A stretch of 64,000 nucleotides of DNA, from positions 26,925 to 90,924 of the forward strand of contig MU401468.1 in the NCBI GenBank assembly GCA_022579005.1, written 5' to 3'. The stretch comes from Poronia punctata. Its lineage: Eukaryota > Ascomycota > Sordariomycetes > Xylariales > Xylariaceae. The notes beneath the pieces were generated by a model. That model searched no databases and had not been told where the DNA came from. It was given only the letters and a program-made list of their open reading frames with translations. This document shows positions 1 to 9,652 of the stretch, piece after piece; position 1 is the first letter of the stretch; every line of letters starts with the position of its first letter. A program made the position numbers and the translations under genes.

Positions 1-1
1 C

Positions 2-50
<49 letters not shown>

Positions 51-75
51 CCCGCGGCGCCCCCCCCCCCCCCCC
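2..75. repeat. Poly-C tract at the left edge
   Basis: Nearly pure C from about position 3 to 49 and again from 61 to 75, with a short GC interruption (cccgcggcgc) between. Homopolymers this long are often read-length artefacts or contig-end signals, but similar C/G runs occur inside the window (11602-11618, 62245-62262), so the tract may be genuine. Confidence 0.9.
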
Positions 76-827
76 GAATGTGGTCTTCACGTGGGCACTC
101 GTCTCACCCGATTGCGACACTCAATTCAGAGAGCGGTTTTATCGGAAGAGAAACCATATGACAGACAGCCACAGCCTTAAGTGTAAGTGTCGGTGCGAAT
201 AATGACGATTTACAGAATAGACATGGGTTTGCTTGTAGGTGGTTGACTTTGAAAGGGACTGGCACGACTGGCTTGAGAGTCCAGTCAATGACGTAGCTAC
301 GACGCGGGTTTTCCATCAGCCCCATACCGTGTCACCCGTCACGTACGCGTAGACTTTATTAAGTAAGCCCAGACTCATCAAGCCGTTAATATCCCACATT
401 CACCTTAGAACCTTATAACCGCACGTGTATCTAGTGCCGCACTACTTCAACCAGTTAAGAATAACTGCGCGGGAATCCACGGGTGACAGCTCGATAGATA
501 AGTCCGGCGACAGTGCGGTTGAAGTCGCACCGACGTCTTCGGTCAGGACATTATATCACGATGTCGTGGTCTACACCGACCACTGCGCAATAGAGTTCGC
601 CCATGAATCGTCAGCGCCTGGCACGGCGATCGACTGTAGATCGACAATAACATAGTCCCACATTGGTTTTCGCCATGTACCAGCGAGAGCGCTGGCTGTT
701 GGACTTTCTCATGTCCCCATCAACAGCCTCAGACTCTGCTATCAGACGGCTCAGTGGGATCTGCGGTTCTTTGGCACACTCTTGATCCTCGATATACAGC
801 CATTAACTGCCCGCGTCTGAACAGATT
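76..827. other. Upstream spacer of the phosphoketolase gene
   Basis: I see no convincing gene here. The short open frames (for example 425-655 +) match nothing I recognise and lack low-complexity or targeting features. This stretch must hold the promoter of the phosphoketolase gene that starts at 828, but I could not identify a TATA box or an initiator with confidence. Confidence 0.5.
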
Positions 828-3712
828 ATGGAATGTAACCCAGACACGGTTGCGGCCATCCGCCCTTTTGGAAAGGCTCGGTCTACGATTGTCTCGGAGC
901 CCTTGACACCAGCCGACATCAAGAAATATAATGATTTCTTCAAAGCCAGCTTATACTTATGCCTAGGAATGATCTATTTGAGGGAGAACCCTCTCCTGCG
1001 GCAATCACTGAGTCCCGAGCATATCAAGGCCCGCCAGCTCGGCCATTTCGGGTCTGCACCAGGCCAGGTCTTTGCTTACATGCACTTCAATCGCCTGATA
1101 AAGAAATATGACATAAATGCCTTGTTTGTTTCCGGCCCAGGCCACGGCGCACCCGCGCCTCTATCTCAAGCATACCTGGAAGGGACATATTCGGAAGTGT
1201 ACCCCCAGAAGTCGGAAGATGAAGAGGGCCTACAAACGTTCTTGAAGCACTTCAGCTTCCCAGGAGGTATCGGGTCACATGCCACTCCGGAGACTCCCGG
1301 TAGCATCCACGAAGGCGGCGAGCTGGGTTATTCGATATCCCATTCCTTCGGCGCCGTTTTTGACAACCCGGACTTGATCACGCTCACCATGGTTGGCGAC
1401 GGTGAAGCCGAGACGGGTCCTCTGGCGACTGCTTGGCACAGCACCAAGTACCTGAACCCGATATGTGATGGTGCAGTACTTCCTGTCCTGCATCTCAATG
1501 GCTACAAGATGTCAGTATTTCTCCTTGACTAGGTACTTTACCTAGGTATCCGACAAACCGATTAGCATCTGAAAGTACCTCTTTATGCTGTGTTTTCTTT
1601 AGATTCATTCTTCCCGTCGAGGCGCGTTAAATGTAGTTGGATGATGCAGTACTGACTCTGCACCCCCGGCCAGAAATAACCCTACCGTGCTCGCCCGCAT
1701 TTCCCATGAGGAGTTGGAGCAGTTAATGATGGGTTACGGGTGGCAGCCATACTTTGTGGAAGGCGACGATCTGGAGACGATGCATCAGGCCATGGCCGCC
1801 ACACTGGAACATTGTGTCAGGGAGATCAGGAAGTTCCAGAAGCAGGCGCGCGAGCTTAATTCCCCCTTTCGTCCGCGATGGCCGATGGTAGTGCTGCGCA
1901 CACCCAAGGGGTGGATGGCACCACGAAAAGTCAACGGCCATTATCTTGGCGGCTTTTGGAGGTCACATCAGGTCCCCATCACGGGGACGAAGACCAACCC
2001 CCAGAACCTCAAGATACTCGAGGAATGGATGCGCCAGTTTGAACCCGAACGTCTTTTCGGAAAAGAAGGCAGGATCTCTCAGGAGTTGAAGGACCTATGT
2101 CCGAAAGGCGTTAGACGCATGAGCGCGAACCCCGTGGCCGATGGCGGACGTCTCACGAAGCCCCTCAAAATGCCCAACTTCAAGGATTATGCGATCGAAG
2201 TCCAACATAGCGCAGCTGTGTTGGGAAGCGGCATGACTAACTTTGCTCTGTTTTTACGCGATATTGTCAAGGCGAATCCGCACAACTTTAGATTGTTCGG
2301 GCCTGACGAGACCGAGTCTAATAAGCTAGCCCACGTCTATGAAGCCGGGAAGAAGGTATGGCTAGGCGAGTACTTCGAGGAAGACGAGGACGGGGGTAAC
2401 TTGTCCCCCTTTGGCCGAGTCATGGAGATTCTTTCCGAGCATACTTGTGAAGGCTGGCTCGAGGGTTATATCCTCAGTGGTCGGCATGGTCTATTCAACA
2501 GCTATGAGCCATTTATCCATGTAGTAGACTCGATGGTCAACCAGGTATTACCCCTAGCCTATACTCTAGCAGCACGTTACAAAGCTAACATGACGGGTCA
2601 CTTTAGCATTGCAAATGGCTGGAGAAGTGTCTGGAAGTGGAATGGCGTACTCGAGTCGCCTCACTCAATATCCTCCTCACTGCCGTTGTCTGGCGGCAGG
2701 ATCACAACGGCTTCACACATCAGGATCCCGGCTTTCTCGATGTCGTGGCCAATAAGAGTCCCGAGGTTGTGCGAATCTATCTACCACCCGACGGCAACTG
2801 CCTTCTTTCAGGTGCGCTATAACAAACTCCACTGCTCTCCTATATTACCCCCTGCACGGCTTGATATGACCCTAACTCTTAATAGTGATGGACCACTGTT
2901 TCCGGTCTTACAACTACGTCAACGTCGTGGTAGCCGACAAGCAAGATCATCTGCAGTACTTGACCATGGATCAGGCCATTGAACATTGCACCAAAGGCAT
3001 CGGCATCTGGCCGCAATTTAGCACGGACGAGAACGAGGAGCCAGATATCGTCATGGCTTGCTGTGGCGACGTGTCAACGCACGAGACTCTAGCCGCCATC
3101 GACTTGTTGCTCGACCACTTTGCCGACCTGAAGATCCGTTGCGTCAACGTCGTCGATCTTTTCAAGCTCATACACAAGAGTGAACACCCGCACGGACTCG
3201 ACCAAGCCGAATGGCGCGCCTTGTTCACCGAGAACACGCCCGTCATTTTCAACTTCCATTCATACCCCTGGCTTGTTCACCGCATGGCCTATAAGCACAA
3301 GGGAAGCCAGAATATCCACGTTCGAGGTAGGTTATAAAGATTGCGAGTTCCCTTTCTGACAACCCCCTCTACCTAGTTATATACCTACGCTCGAAGCTTG
3401 TAGTTTTGGACTTGGACATATCAACTAACTCTCCGCCTTAATCTAGGTTATCGCGAGAAGGGTAACATCGACACGCCACTAGAACTCGCAATCCGTAACA
3501 AAACCGATCGTTTCAGCTTAGCTATGGATGCTATTGACCGTATTCCCCGGCTGGCTAACAAAGGCGGAACGGCTCGAGATCGACTCCGTAATCAGCAGCT
3601 GGCGGCAGCTAACTGGGCATTTGAGAACGGCGTCGATCCGCCGCTCTTGGGCGGTTGGAAGTGGACTAGGGATCCGAAGACTAAGAAGAAACAGGGGCAG
3701 GACAGGTGGTAA
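828..3712 (+). CDS. Phosphoketolase (xylulose-5-P / fructose-6-P)
   Basis: This gene encodes a thiamine-diphosphate enzyme that cleaves xylulose-5-phosphate (or fructose-6-phosphate) with phosphate to acetyl-phosphate and a shorter sugar phosphate in the cytosol. Exons by eye: 828-1510, 1674-2544, 2607-2811, 2886-3326, 3447-3712, giving 821 aa, within the usual 790-830 aa. Each junction restores the family sequence: [17 protein letters not shown] across intron 1, VNQHCKWLE across intron 2, CLLSVMDHC across intron 3 and [11 protein letters not shown] across intron 4. Diagnostic motifs are GPGHGAPA (103-110), the signature block SFPGGIGSH...GGELGY (143-168) and the ThDP site GDGEAETG (190-197). 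[11 protein letters not shown] and YLPPDGNCL lie in exon 3. Intron 1 (163 nt) carries an ACCTAGGTA motif common in the spacers. Its 3' end faces the P450 stop at 4005. Fungi hold two phosphoketolase clades of bacterial origin; I cannot tell which this is. Confidence 0.95.
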
Positions 3713-4004
3713 ATCATATCTTCCAAAAGGTCCGGACGATGTAAACGATGAATAGGTAGCTTTGAGGGGCGAGGATTTGTTTTGGGGGTTGCAGAACGAA
3801 GCTGACAATTTCATCATCATGTAAAGTCAACGCGATATACAAAAACATATAATTCGCGTTTAATATAGTCCTATCACCGTTTCGAAATAGTCATAATATC
3901 AGTATGGCATTGTATTCATCCCAACCTCTCAACTGATCGTAGATTAATTACATTAGGTCCGTACCTTGCTATTAAATACACATCCCCCATGACATGGCTA
4001 TCGT

Positions 4005-5800
4005 CTAAGACCTCTTCCCAGCATAACCACTCAAAGAGACCCTACAAGGGAAATTCCCCCTCAGATGCGCCGACCCGCTTTCCGTCAAGAACGCCTTCTC
4101 ATTGAACACATTCTCAAGATCGAGCTTCTCCCCGACATAAACCTCGTCATAACACTCCTTGAAATCAAACTCCCTCGCAAACATGGCAAGAAAAGCCCGA
4201 AGCTCCTTCATGACAAACGCCTGACCCGTACAATTCCGCACACCCATCTCGAAAATCCGCCACGCTCCCTTGGGCGGGTACAGCTCATGTTCAGGACCGA
4301 CGAGGAATCGCTCGGGCAAGAAGTCGAGAGGACGCGGCCACGTGTTTGGGTTACGCATGATACTCACGTGATTCATCTGCACCAGCACGCCCTCGGTCGG
4401 ATATTCCCTCCCATCACTTCCCCTCAAAACCAGATCCTTGCATCCCTGACGGATTCCCGCGGCAGCGGGGAACAGTCTCATGGATTCTTTGATCACGGCA
4501 TTAGTATACGGTAACGAGTTTAATATCGATGGGTTCTCGACGATTTGCCCGGCGCAAGCCTCGAGATTCCGTCCGAAAACGTCATCGTGTTCGGCGCGTA
4601 GACGGGCGACGACCTCGGGATGTTTCCATATGGCGTAACACATGGAGACCATGGAAGAAGCGGTGGAGTCGTAGCCGGCGAAATAGAGGAGACGGAGCTG
4701 GGCGCAGAGCATGGTCATGAATTCGGGGTCGACGGTCTTTCGAGTCGGGTTTTGCGAGAAGTACTCTTCTAGTACGCGGTCTAGCATGGCGGGGGAATCT
4801 GAATCTGAATCTTTATCCTTGGCCATTGCCGCTACGCGCGCCTCTACCTGTGTTTGTATCTCGCGGTCTAGTGCGCGGCCGTTGTGCCAGATGCGTAAAG
4901 GCCAGAGAGGGTTCAACTGGCCTAGATTCTGCATTACGTCGTTTTGGGTGAATTTGAGTCCGAGTTGGCGCAGCATGGCGCGGGAAAGAGGGTGGGAGGT
5001 GGTTGATGTTTGGTTTTTTAACTCTGCGTTGAATATTACGCGACCGATTACGTCGCTCACTGTTGAAAGAATTAATAACGTCCCCTTTTTCCCCCCTCCG
5101 TCCCCGATTGTGATGATAGGTACTTACTAAAGCGAAGCACGAGCGGTTCCAGCAAAACAACAAAATCATCCCTACTCTTCTGGCGCAAAATATCGCGAAA
5201 GATCAACATCTCCTGCACAACAGCCGGCATAGTCGCGTCGAGATTACTATTATTAAAGAAGGGGAGGAAGATCTCGTGATCGCGTCTCCACTCTGCGCCG
5301 TTCTGCGTAAACAGATTGACGCCGGCACGGCCCGAGATGGGCGCGAACCAATGCGTCAACGCCTCGGGCTTCACACTTCCCGTCCACTCGTGAGCCACGG
5401 CCTGGTTCGCGAGCCGGTAATCCGTCAAGACGAGAAGAGGCTCGGAAATCGGGTACGGGTCAAAGTAGTACGCCTCCGCGTCGTCTAGCTTCGCCGCCAT
5501 CCGGGCTGTGATGTAGGCGCTGTGGGCACCTGGTGGCAGCTCTTCTACCGCCGCCTTGGCCTCTAGGAGATGGCCTAGGACGAAGTCGTGAGGGAGCATA
5601 GGCTGTTGTTGGTTAGCGGGCTGGCTGGCTTGTTGTGTGTGAATTGGTTGATTGAAACCGACCTTCCCCTCTCTCTGTAACCTCCTGAGACGAGTTCGGA
5701 ACCCCCATAGGTTGGACGTAAATGTATATAAGCGTACAATCGCCAGTGCGAGCCCGAACCCAAAGGCTGCCTTTAGTAAAGTCCATATAGCTTCTGCCAT
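4005..5800 (-). CDS. Cytochrome P450 monooxygenase (first of two)
   Basis: A membrane-anchored haem-thiolate monooxygenase that would work in the endoplasmic reticulum with NADPH-P450 reductase. Exons on the minus strand: 5663-5800, 5128-5602, 4005-5059 (555 aa). The start chosen is MAEAIWTLL at 5800, because a hydrophobic anchor (residues 5-25) follows at once; upstream in-frame residues lack that pattern. Intron 1 is 60 nt and in frame, so it is invisible as a frame break; removing it gives REGKPMLPHDFVLGHL, the usual proline-rich hinge, and it has a CGCTAAC branch site. Intron 2 (68 nt) starts GTAAGT. Motifs seen: I-helix FAGYDSTAS, ExxR as KESMRLFP, PERF, and haem loop FEMGVRNCTGQAF with the ligand Cys at about 481. 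The substrate cannot be inferred. It shares a 967-bp divergent spacer with NOP9. Confidence 0.92.
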
Positions 5801-6767
5801 GGTAGGTATTGTCGTAATTGTCTCTGACTTGATTGATATTAGCCCTGTTGTTATTTTACACACGCGTATTGAATTACCTTTTTTTATTCTTGTATACTCG
5901 CTGAGAGCAAACATACAAGTGAGAAAAATGAGTTGGGAACGTTATAATGGCCTTTAAGAAAAGTCGGGAGTCTGATCGACTTTTCTTCACTATTATTAGA
6001 TTTGAGCCAAGAATCTCGTCTATCCCTGTGGCTCATGTACGTACGTGTGAGGGCGTAAATTTCCAAGAAATTTAAAAGGCAAGGCGCAAGAGCAAGTCAT
6101 AGAATGTTTACTATAACTTAGCCGTGCCATGGAAGTACGTGTATGTTGGTTTACAGGACATAATTTGATTTTGTGTACGAGTATGTTGTTGGGCTATTTT
6201 GTTTACAAGCTGTAACTTAAAGGTGGGTATCTCATCTCATCGCTCCTCCCTTCCAAGAAGTCGGATTTCTCGGGTAACGAATGTACCAACTATTGAATGA
6301 AAGTTCCAATTATAGATGACACCAGGGCCTCCTCTAGCTGTGATGGGTAAGGTCATTTTGATATAAGATCCTTTTGATGCTGAATAGGCTAGCAAATTCT
6401 TGTATCTGTAAAAAAGTAAGACGGCTTGCACAAGTATCTTAAGAGCTTCAAAGCATGTTAAAGGGGGTGTAATAAGTAGGTGCGTACGCTTGACATCTAC
6501 TCGTACTCGTATTGGTTGTTACCCCTGCCCCACATAGCAGGGGAATAGGTAGGGAAGCTCTCAGACGGGGCATATAGCGTTTTTAGCTCATACGCCAGGT
6601 ACAAGGTACGTACCACCTTATCGGATGCTTATCAAAAATTTATTTGGAGAGACAATTGAAGGTGTTCGAGAAGCCATCATCAATCAATTGTAGCAGCGCC
6701 AGTAGTTACTTTGCAACAAGGTACTATTTTGCGGTTCTGCCCAAGTTTGACAAATACATATTCGAAA
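5801..6767. promoter_or_regulatory. Divergent spacer between P450 and NOP9
   Basis: A 967-bp AT-leaning stretch separates two outward-facing genes (P450 on minus, NOP9 on plus) and must contain both promoters. No open frame in it looks like a gene. It holds two overlapping TACTCGTA motifs at 6498-6511. I see no clear TATA or CCAAT arrangement. Confidence 0.5.
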
Positions 6768-9059
6768 ATGCCGAAACCGCGGTCAAAACGACAAGCGATT
6801 CGCGAGGAGCGGAAGAAAAAGCGACAACAGGACGATGAAGGAGTCGACGAACAAAAGGCCAAGAGACGGAGAAAGAATGAAGATGTTGCCGGCGACGATG
6901 ATGGCGAAAATGGCCAGGTTGCCGAGTTCGAGAACGGCCAAGAACAATATCCACAAGGCGACGGTCTTGCCCCCCACGAGCGCGAGTTCTTTGGCATGCT
7001 CTCCGACCAAGAGCAGGAATATTTCCGATCCGTCGACGAACAACTCGATATAGACAACTTCCCGTCGCATGAAGAGCGGCAATTGTTTCTAGCGAGTGTC
7101 TTTACAGAGGCTAGAGGAAAAGAGCTTAAGCTGGCGTGTAGTCAGTCGTGCTCGCGTTTGATGGAGCGTCTGATACTCATGTCCAACACGAGACAGAAAA
7201 AGAAGCTCTTTGAGCAGTTTGCCGCTCATTTTGTCAACCTCGTACAACATCGATTCGCGAGCCATTGCTGCGAGACGTTATTCTTACAATCAGCGTCAGT
7301 TGTCACCAGAGAACTCGGAGGGGAACGGGACGATCAGCCGGCCGAGGATGACGAAGACCAGGACCAGGCGCCCTTACCTTCGATGGAAGAACTATTTCTC
7401 CTCACCCTAGACGAGTTGGAAGGCCGCCTCGGTTTCCTGATGACGGACAGATTCGCATCGCATACTCTACGGGTTCTACTGCTCATTCTGTCGGGCCGGC
7501 CGTTAGATCAGGCACATACGAAATCGCTTATTCACAGTAAGAAGAAGGAGAAGATATCGGCCCCCTGGAAGTCTGCCAGCGACCCAGCGGCTGACGGCCA
7601 ACTTCGAGCCGTGCCGAATTCATTCAACTTGGCGACAAAGAAGATAATTATCGACTCCGTATCGGGAATGAGTCCTACTGAACTGCGAGTCTTGGCGACA
7701 CATCCTACCGGCAACCCGGTGCTTCAACTACTATTAGAGCTCGATATCACGTTGAACGGCAAGTCAACCGACGATTCAGGCTCCGGAGAGACAACTTTGC
7801 TATGGCATCTCCTGCCCGGTGCACCCGCCTCTCTCAAAGATGCTACGACACCAGCATCCGAGTTTATCAACTCCATGTTATATGACCCCATCGGCTCACG
7901 TCTGCTTGAGAAGCTCATCGTGCATTGTCCTGGCAAGGTATTCAAGGCCATGTATAGAAATAATCTCGGCACTAGGATTCACAGTCTGTTGCGCAACGAC
8001 ATCGCTTGCTACCCAGCCATATGCGTACTCAACCGACTAAGCAAGGAAGATCTGGTCAGTGCCGTGAAGCAAGTATTACCCGAATTCGGCAAATTTGTGA
8101 CCCTGTCAAGATTCAACGTCATCAAGGCTTTACTCGACCGGTGTCAAGCTCGTCAGGCCTATGACGAAGTAAAAGCTTTGACCAGCCAACTGGTCGAAGA
8201 ATGCGGACCGGATCCCAAATTGCTCATACCCCGTCTATGTTTACCTCAGTCATCCGAGGGCGAAGGGGAAGGGAAACATGACCCGTTAGCAAAAAGCAAA
8301 TCGGCGGTGATATCTCACGGCTCTCACCTCGCTACAGCCATGCTCGCTATACCTTTTGCGCCACGCAAGGCAGTTCAAGCGTCGATATCGGCGCTGTCAG
8401 CAGAACAGGTCCTACAGCTTGCCACCTCTTCCGGTCCCACTTCACACGTTGTATTAGGCGCCTTGACGACGCCATCGGAAAACAAAATATTGCACAAAGC
8501 GTTGGTCTCGAAACTACGACCTCACGTTATGGAGTTGGCGAATTCCGAACACGGAAATAAAGTGCTCTCCGCCATCATCGAGGTACCTTCCAGAGGCGAG
8601 GGCATATCCCTACCCTTCCACATCAAAGAAGGCATCATGGCAGATCTAGGCGAGCACGAACAGGAACTCCGAGATTCCTACCAGGGCCGTCGGATATGGC
8701 GGAACTGGAAAGGAGACATATGGAGGAATAGAAGGGCCGAGTGGGTAGTGTGGGCCAAAGAAGTCGATACGGCGCCGGAACCGCAAAAGATGTCGGAACG
8801 CATGTCAGCTGCGGCTGATCGGAGATCGAAGCCTGTGCCTGACCGGACGTCGAAGCCTGCGCCTGCGTCTGCGTCTGCGTCTGCATCTGCGTCTGCATCT
8901 GCGCCTGTAAAGTCTAAATCTACTAGTGATATCATCGAGGTCAACATCATCGAGGCCGACAACAACAATGATAATCCGAATAGAATCCAGGTCGGCGAAG
9001 GAGGCTGGACTGGAAAGGATAAAAAGTTTGGAAGGAGGGGCAAGAAGTCGGGAAAATAA
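6768..9059 (+). CDS. NOP9: Nucleolar pre-rRNA processing protein NOP9 (pumilio repeats)
   Basis: NOP9 binds the 20S pre-rRNA near the 18S 3' end in the nucleolus and is needed for small-subunit maturation. The start chosen is MPKPRSKRQAIREERKKKR at 6768; an in-frame ATG lies 57 nt upstream, but fungal NOP9 proteins begin with this type of basic tail. The intronless frame gives 763 aa. It has a basic, acidic, then helical-repeat layout, with the pumilio-type signatures SCSRLMERL, HRFASHCCETL, DRFASHTLRVLL, THPTGNPVLQLLL, DPIGSRLLEKL and NSEHGNKVLSAI, and the conserved DSYQGRRIWRNWKGDIW near the C-terminus. A Ser-Ala dipeptide run (about 8870-8905 nt) and a lysine/glycine-rich tail end the protein. 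Convergent with the second P450. Confidence 0.93.
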   Translation: MPKPRSKRQAIREERKKKRQQDDEGVDEQKAKRRRKNEDVAGDDDGENGQVAEFENGQEQYPQGDGLAPHEREFFGMLSDQEQEYFRSVDEQLDIDNFPSHEERQLFLASVFTEARGKELKLACSQSCSRLMERLILMSNTRQKKKLFEQFAAHFVNLVQHRFASHCCETLFLQSASVVTRELGGERDDQPAEDDEDQDQAPLPSMEELFLLTLDELEGRLGFLMTDRFASHTLRVLLLILSGRPLDQAHTKSLIHSKKKEKISAPWKSASDPAADGQLRAVPNSFNLATKKIIIDSVSGMSPTELRVLATHPTGNPVLQLLLELDITLNGKSTDDSGSGETTLLWHLLPGAPASLKDATTPASEFINSMLYDPIGSRLLEKLIVHCPGKVFKAMYRNNLGTRIHSLLRNDIACYPAICVLNRLSKEDLVSAVKQVLPEFGKFVTLSRFNVIKALLDRCQARQAYDEVKALTSQLVEECGPDPKLLIPRLCLPQSSEGEGEGKHDPLAKSKSAVISHGSHLATAMLAIPFAPRKAVQASISALSAEQVLQLATSSGPTSHVVLGALTTPSENKILHKALVSKLRPHVMELANSEHGNKVLSAIIEVPSRGEGISLPFHIKEGIMADLGEHEQELRDSYQGRRIWRNWKGDIWRNRRAEWVVWAKEVDTAPEPQKMSERMSAAADRRSKPVPDRTSKPAPASASASASASASAPVKSKSTSDIIEVNIIEADNNNDNPNRIQVGEGGWTGKDKKFGRRGKKSGK

Positions 9060-9496
9060 GTACCTATTATATGATACCACGGGGCCTATTATGATGTCTT
9101 GGTTCTATACCTACCTACTTCCTAACCTTGGGGGTATAGCTTGATGGTCGGAAATGAAAATAAATCAGGACAGGGATAGGCTTGAAGTTCTGTCTGTCCC
9201 TCGTCAAGATCATTCGAGATTCAGGTTGGGCACAGGATGCATCTCTTTTATGTATATGTGCATGTATGAGTACGATGATACTTGTGTGACGTGTGAGCCA
9301 CGATCTGTGGCTACTAGTTTCGAAAAACATCCCAACGTCAGCGATTCCGGAGACTTCCCCATCCTTTTCGAGCCCGTCAATGACGGGACACACAGGTTAA
9401 ACTTGCATTCATCTCATCAGGCAGGCACCAAGTAAAACGAGGATGAGCATATTGCACTCTTGTGATACAGGACGAATACAGACATGTCTTGTGACT

Positions 9497-9532
<36 letters not shown>

Positions 9533-9592
9533 TCTCTCTCTCTTCTCTCTCTTCTCTCTCTCTTCTCTCTCTTCTCTCTCTTCTCTCTCTCT

Positions 9593-9624
<32 letters not shown>

Positions 9625-9652
9625 CTCTTAAGCAAATCCAAAAAACCCCCCA
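9060..9652. other. Convergent spacer NOP9 / second P450
   Basis: The 3' flanks of two facing genes. The only notable content is the polypyrimidine microsatellite at 9496-9628, listed separately. I see no gene. Confidence 0.5.
9496..9628. repeat. (TC)n polypyrimidine microsatellite with periodic TTC
   Basis: About 133 bp of almost pure TCTCTC, regularly broken by an extra T (blocks of CTCTCTCT or CTCTCTCTCTCT separated by TT). One strand is all pyrimidine and the other all purine, a composition able to form triplex DNA. It ends about 25 bp before the P450 stop codon. The long open frames across it on both strands are artefacts of the repeat. Confidence 0.95.

Noticed and set aside
1275..1493. 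Minus-strand open frame inside the phosphoketolase gene
   Set aside because: It is the shadow of a strongly conserved exon on the plus strand.
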